Both the position numbers and the translations under genes were made by a program. The notes below the pieces were generated by a model. The model made no database searches. It was not told the DNA's origin and saw nothing but the letters and a program-made list of their open reading frames with translations. 64,000 nt of DNA, from assembly GCF_009388985.1 (NCBI RefSeq), contig NZ_CP036422.1, positions 1,130,501 to 1,194,500 of the forward strand, written 5' to 3'. This document shows positions 62,999 through 64,000 of the stretch, in pieces. The DNA comes from Halioglobus maricola. Its GTDB lineage: Bacteria > Pseudomonadota > Gammaproteobacteria > Pseudomonadales > Halieaceae. Each line of letters begins with the position of its first letter. The first letter of the stretch is position 1.

Positions 62999-63802
62999 CT
63001 AGTCGGTGGACCAGGTCATGCGCACGGTGCAAGAGGTTTCGGGTAGGTGCGGATCGAATTCCATTTTGAGGCCGCCGTTCTCCCCTTTAAACATGGCCTC
63101 GAACGGCCCTTTACAGATGGCCAGGCATCCCTCTTCGGGCAGGGCATTCGGGTTAGGCAAGTCGGCTTGCCTGCCGCAGGTATGCCATGCGCAGTCGGGT
63201 ATTTCCATTACTGTGAGGCCGTTGGAAGGGTCAAATTCCGCGATCGTCGCTCGGCCGGTGAGCCAGTGGGCGGGATTGAAGGTCTCGAACATGAACGTGC
63301 TGAACCAGCCCGGTTGCGTCGAACCGTCGGATTTCTTCTTGGTCTTCTTGTCTTTGTTCTTGTCCGACATGCTGTTCATCATATCCATGAAGTCGGAGGC
63401 GTTTTCGTGTGAAGTCGCTACTGCATTGCCAATAACGATTTCGTCGAATTGTTTCGGGCTGTAATACTTGCGCAATTCAAGTAGTGACCACTCCACCTCG
63501 CGGACAAAGTTACCGTAGCGCTTGCGCCATTTTTCGCGCGGTGAGTCAAGGAAGCGCACGACCTCGCGCTTTTCCTTGGTTGCGGCCCAGTCCCGATCGA
63601 CTTGTTCCTTGTCGCCTGACAGGCGCAGTATCGGCAGGAATGTATGGGTGACCAGCGGCATGGCTTTCTTCACCAGCATGGTGTTCGACATCCACATATC
63701 TATCCACGCCTGCGGCCCCCAGTTGTACCAGAGGCCCGGGCGTTGGGCCGGCGAAACCCGGCCAGTGCTGCGGTCGGTTGTGATGAGGTCGTTGTCAGCC
63801 AT
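62999..63802 (-). CDS. Unknown protein in TonB-receptor operon
   Basis: Not recognised with confidence. A 267-residue soluble protein without signal peptide: a helical N-terminal half, then a Lys/Asp-rich spacer near 150-160 (KNKDKKTKKKSDG), then a C-terminal half with CAWHTC near 205, EEGCLAICKGPF near 226 and TSCTVRM near 258. The Cys/His pattern faintly recalls the L-2-amino-thiazoline-4-carboxylate hydrolase family, but this is weak. It begins 9 bases after the TonB receptor stop and overlaps the next gene's possible TTG start. Confidence 0.7.
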   Translation of the reverse strand: MADNDLITTDRSTGRVSPAQRPGLWYNWGPQAWIDMWMSNTMLVKKAMPLVTHTFLPILRLSGDKEQVDRDWAATKEKREVVRFLDSPREKWRKRYGNFVREVEWSLLELRKYYSPKQFDEIVIGNAVATSHENASDFMDMMNSMSDKNKDKKTKKKSDGSTQPGWFSTFMFETFNPAHWLTGRATIAEFDPSNGLTVMEIPDCAWHTCGRQADLPNPNALPEEGCLAICKGPFEAMFKGENGGLKMEFDPHLPETSCTVRMTWSTD

Positions 63803-63811
63803 AACGGTAGT

Positions 63812-64000
63812 CTAGTTCATCATTCGCAGGGTGATCCCGTAGGTGGAGCCCGGGGCTGTGATACCCGCGTAGCCGCCCAGGGTCGGGGCGTCGAGGCCGA
63901 TGGCGAAGTACTCTTCATCGAGGAGATTCCGGCCCCACAAAATCGCTTCCCAGGTCCTCGCTTGATTGCTCAGGGTAAGGCGAAGGTTGATCAGGTTGAC
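63812..64000 (-). CDS. TonB-dependent receptor, C-terminal end
   Basis: The open minus-strand frame running in from the window edge encodes 62 residues and ends in TAG. It has the last barrel strands of a TonB-dependent receptor: WEAILWGRNLLDEEYFA and GSTYGITLRMMN. It has no start codon in the window. Such receptors import scarce hydrophobic or metal-chelate substrates. It is the upstream gene of the operon with the 267-residue unknown, the CxxC protein and the SDR. Confidence 0.85.
   Translation of the reverse strand, partial: VNLINLRLTLSNQARTWEAILWGRNLLDEEYFAIGLDAPTLGGYAGITAPGSTYGITLRMMN

Noticed and set aside
2840..63811. tRNA or other structural RNA genes in the gaps
   Set aside because: Gaps were scanned for cloverleaf arms and conserved T-loop sequence; none was found.

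Overview
The window is about 64 kb of gene-dense DNA from a Gram-negative gammaproteobacterium. The housekeeping gene order (secDF-suhB-trmJ-isc-ndk-rlmN-pilF-rodZ-ispG-hisS-yfgM-bamB-der) is that of Pseudomonas-like gammaproteobacteria. The mix of Rieske oxygenases, P450, acyl-CoA dehydrogenase, TonB receptor and a Marinobacter-type fatty acyl reductase suggests a marine oligotroph, most likely Cellvibrionales/Halieaceae (OM60/NOR5). That placement is inferred from gene content, not from a search.

Layout. 1-22 kb is core genome: the 3' part of purL; secD-secF; suhB; trmJ; the complete isc operon (iscR-S-U-A-hscB-hscA-fdx-iscX) behind an IscR-like box; ndk; rlmN-pilF-rodZ(short)-ispG-hisS-yfgM-bamB-der; and a truncated haemoglobin. 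22.3-27.2 kb is an envelope/transport operon: two small membrane proteins, a GIN-domain beta-helix protein, a YtrA-type GntR regulator, an ABC-2 transporter and an NRAMP metal transporter. 27.2-30.5 kb holds small accessory genes (GNAT enzyme, membrane proteins, Omp85-like barrel). 30.5-35.6 kb is a lipid locus: two-domain fatty acyl-CoA reductase, AraC regulator, acyl-CoA synthetase. 35.6-45 kb has MscS, CorA, a copper locus whose multicopper oxidase carries a C-terminal beta-barrel, isocitrate lyase with a clear terminator, an OmpR-type two-component system and a membrane-anchored DJ-1/PfpI protein.

45-64 kb is a catabolic region: succinate-semialdehyde dehydrogenase, SDRs, two tandem NTF2-like proteins, two Rieske oxygenase alpha subunits, a Rieske ferredoxin, acyl-CoA dehydrogenase, P450, zinc alcohol dehydrogenase and the end of a TonB-dependent receptor. 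Two divergent promoter regions 11 kb apart (48.4 and 59.5 kb) carry almost the same 22-bp inverted repeat, so these units probably form one regulon. Between them, 50.2-57 kb is a more AT-rich insert-like block with an exported fumarylacetoacetate-hydrolase-like protein, a VOC protein, DUF1330, MarR, VanZ, an exported hydrolase and three diverged copies of one unknown ~122-residue, three-helix membrane protein.

No tRNA, rRNA, IS element, prophage or CRISPR array was seen. No stretch above 300 bases lacks a gene; the longest gap is 12973-13243, which holds the ndk promoter.
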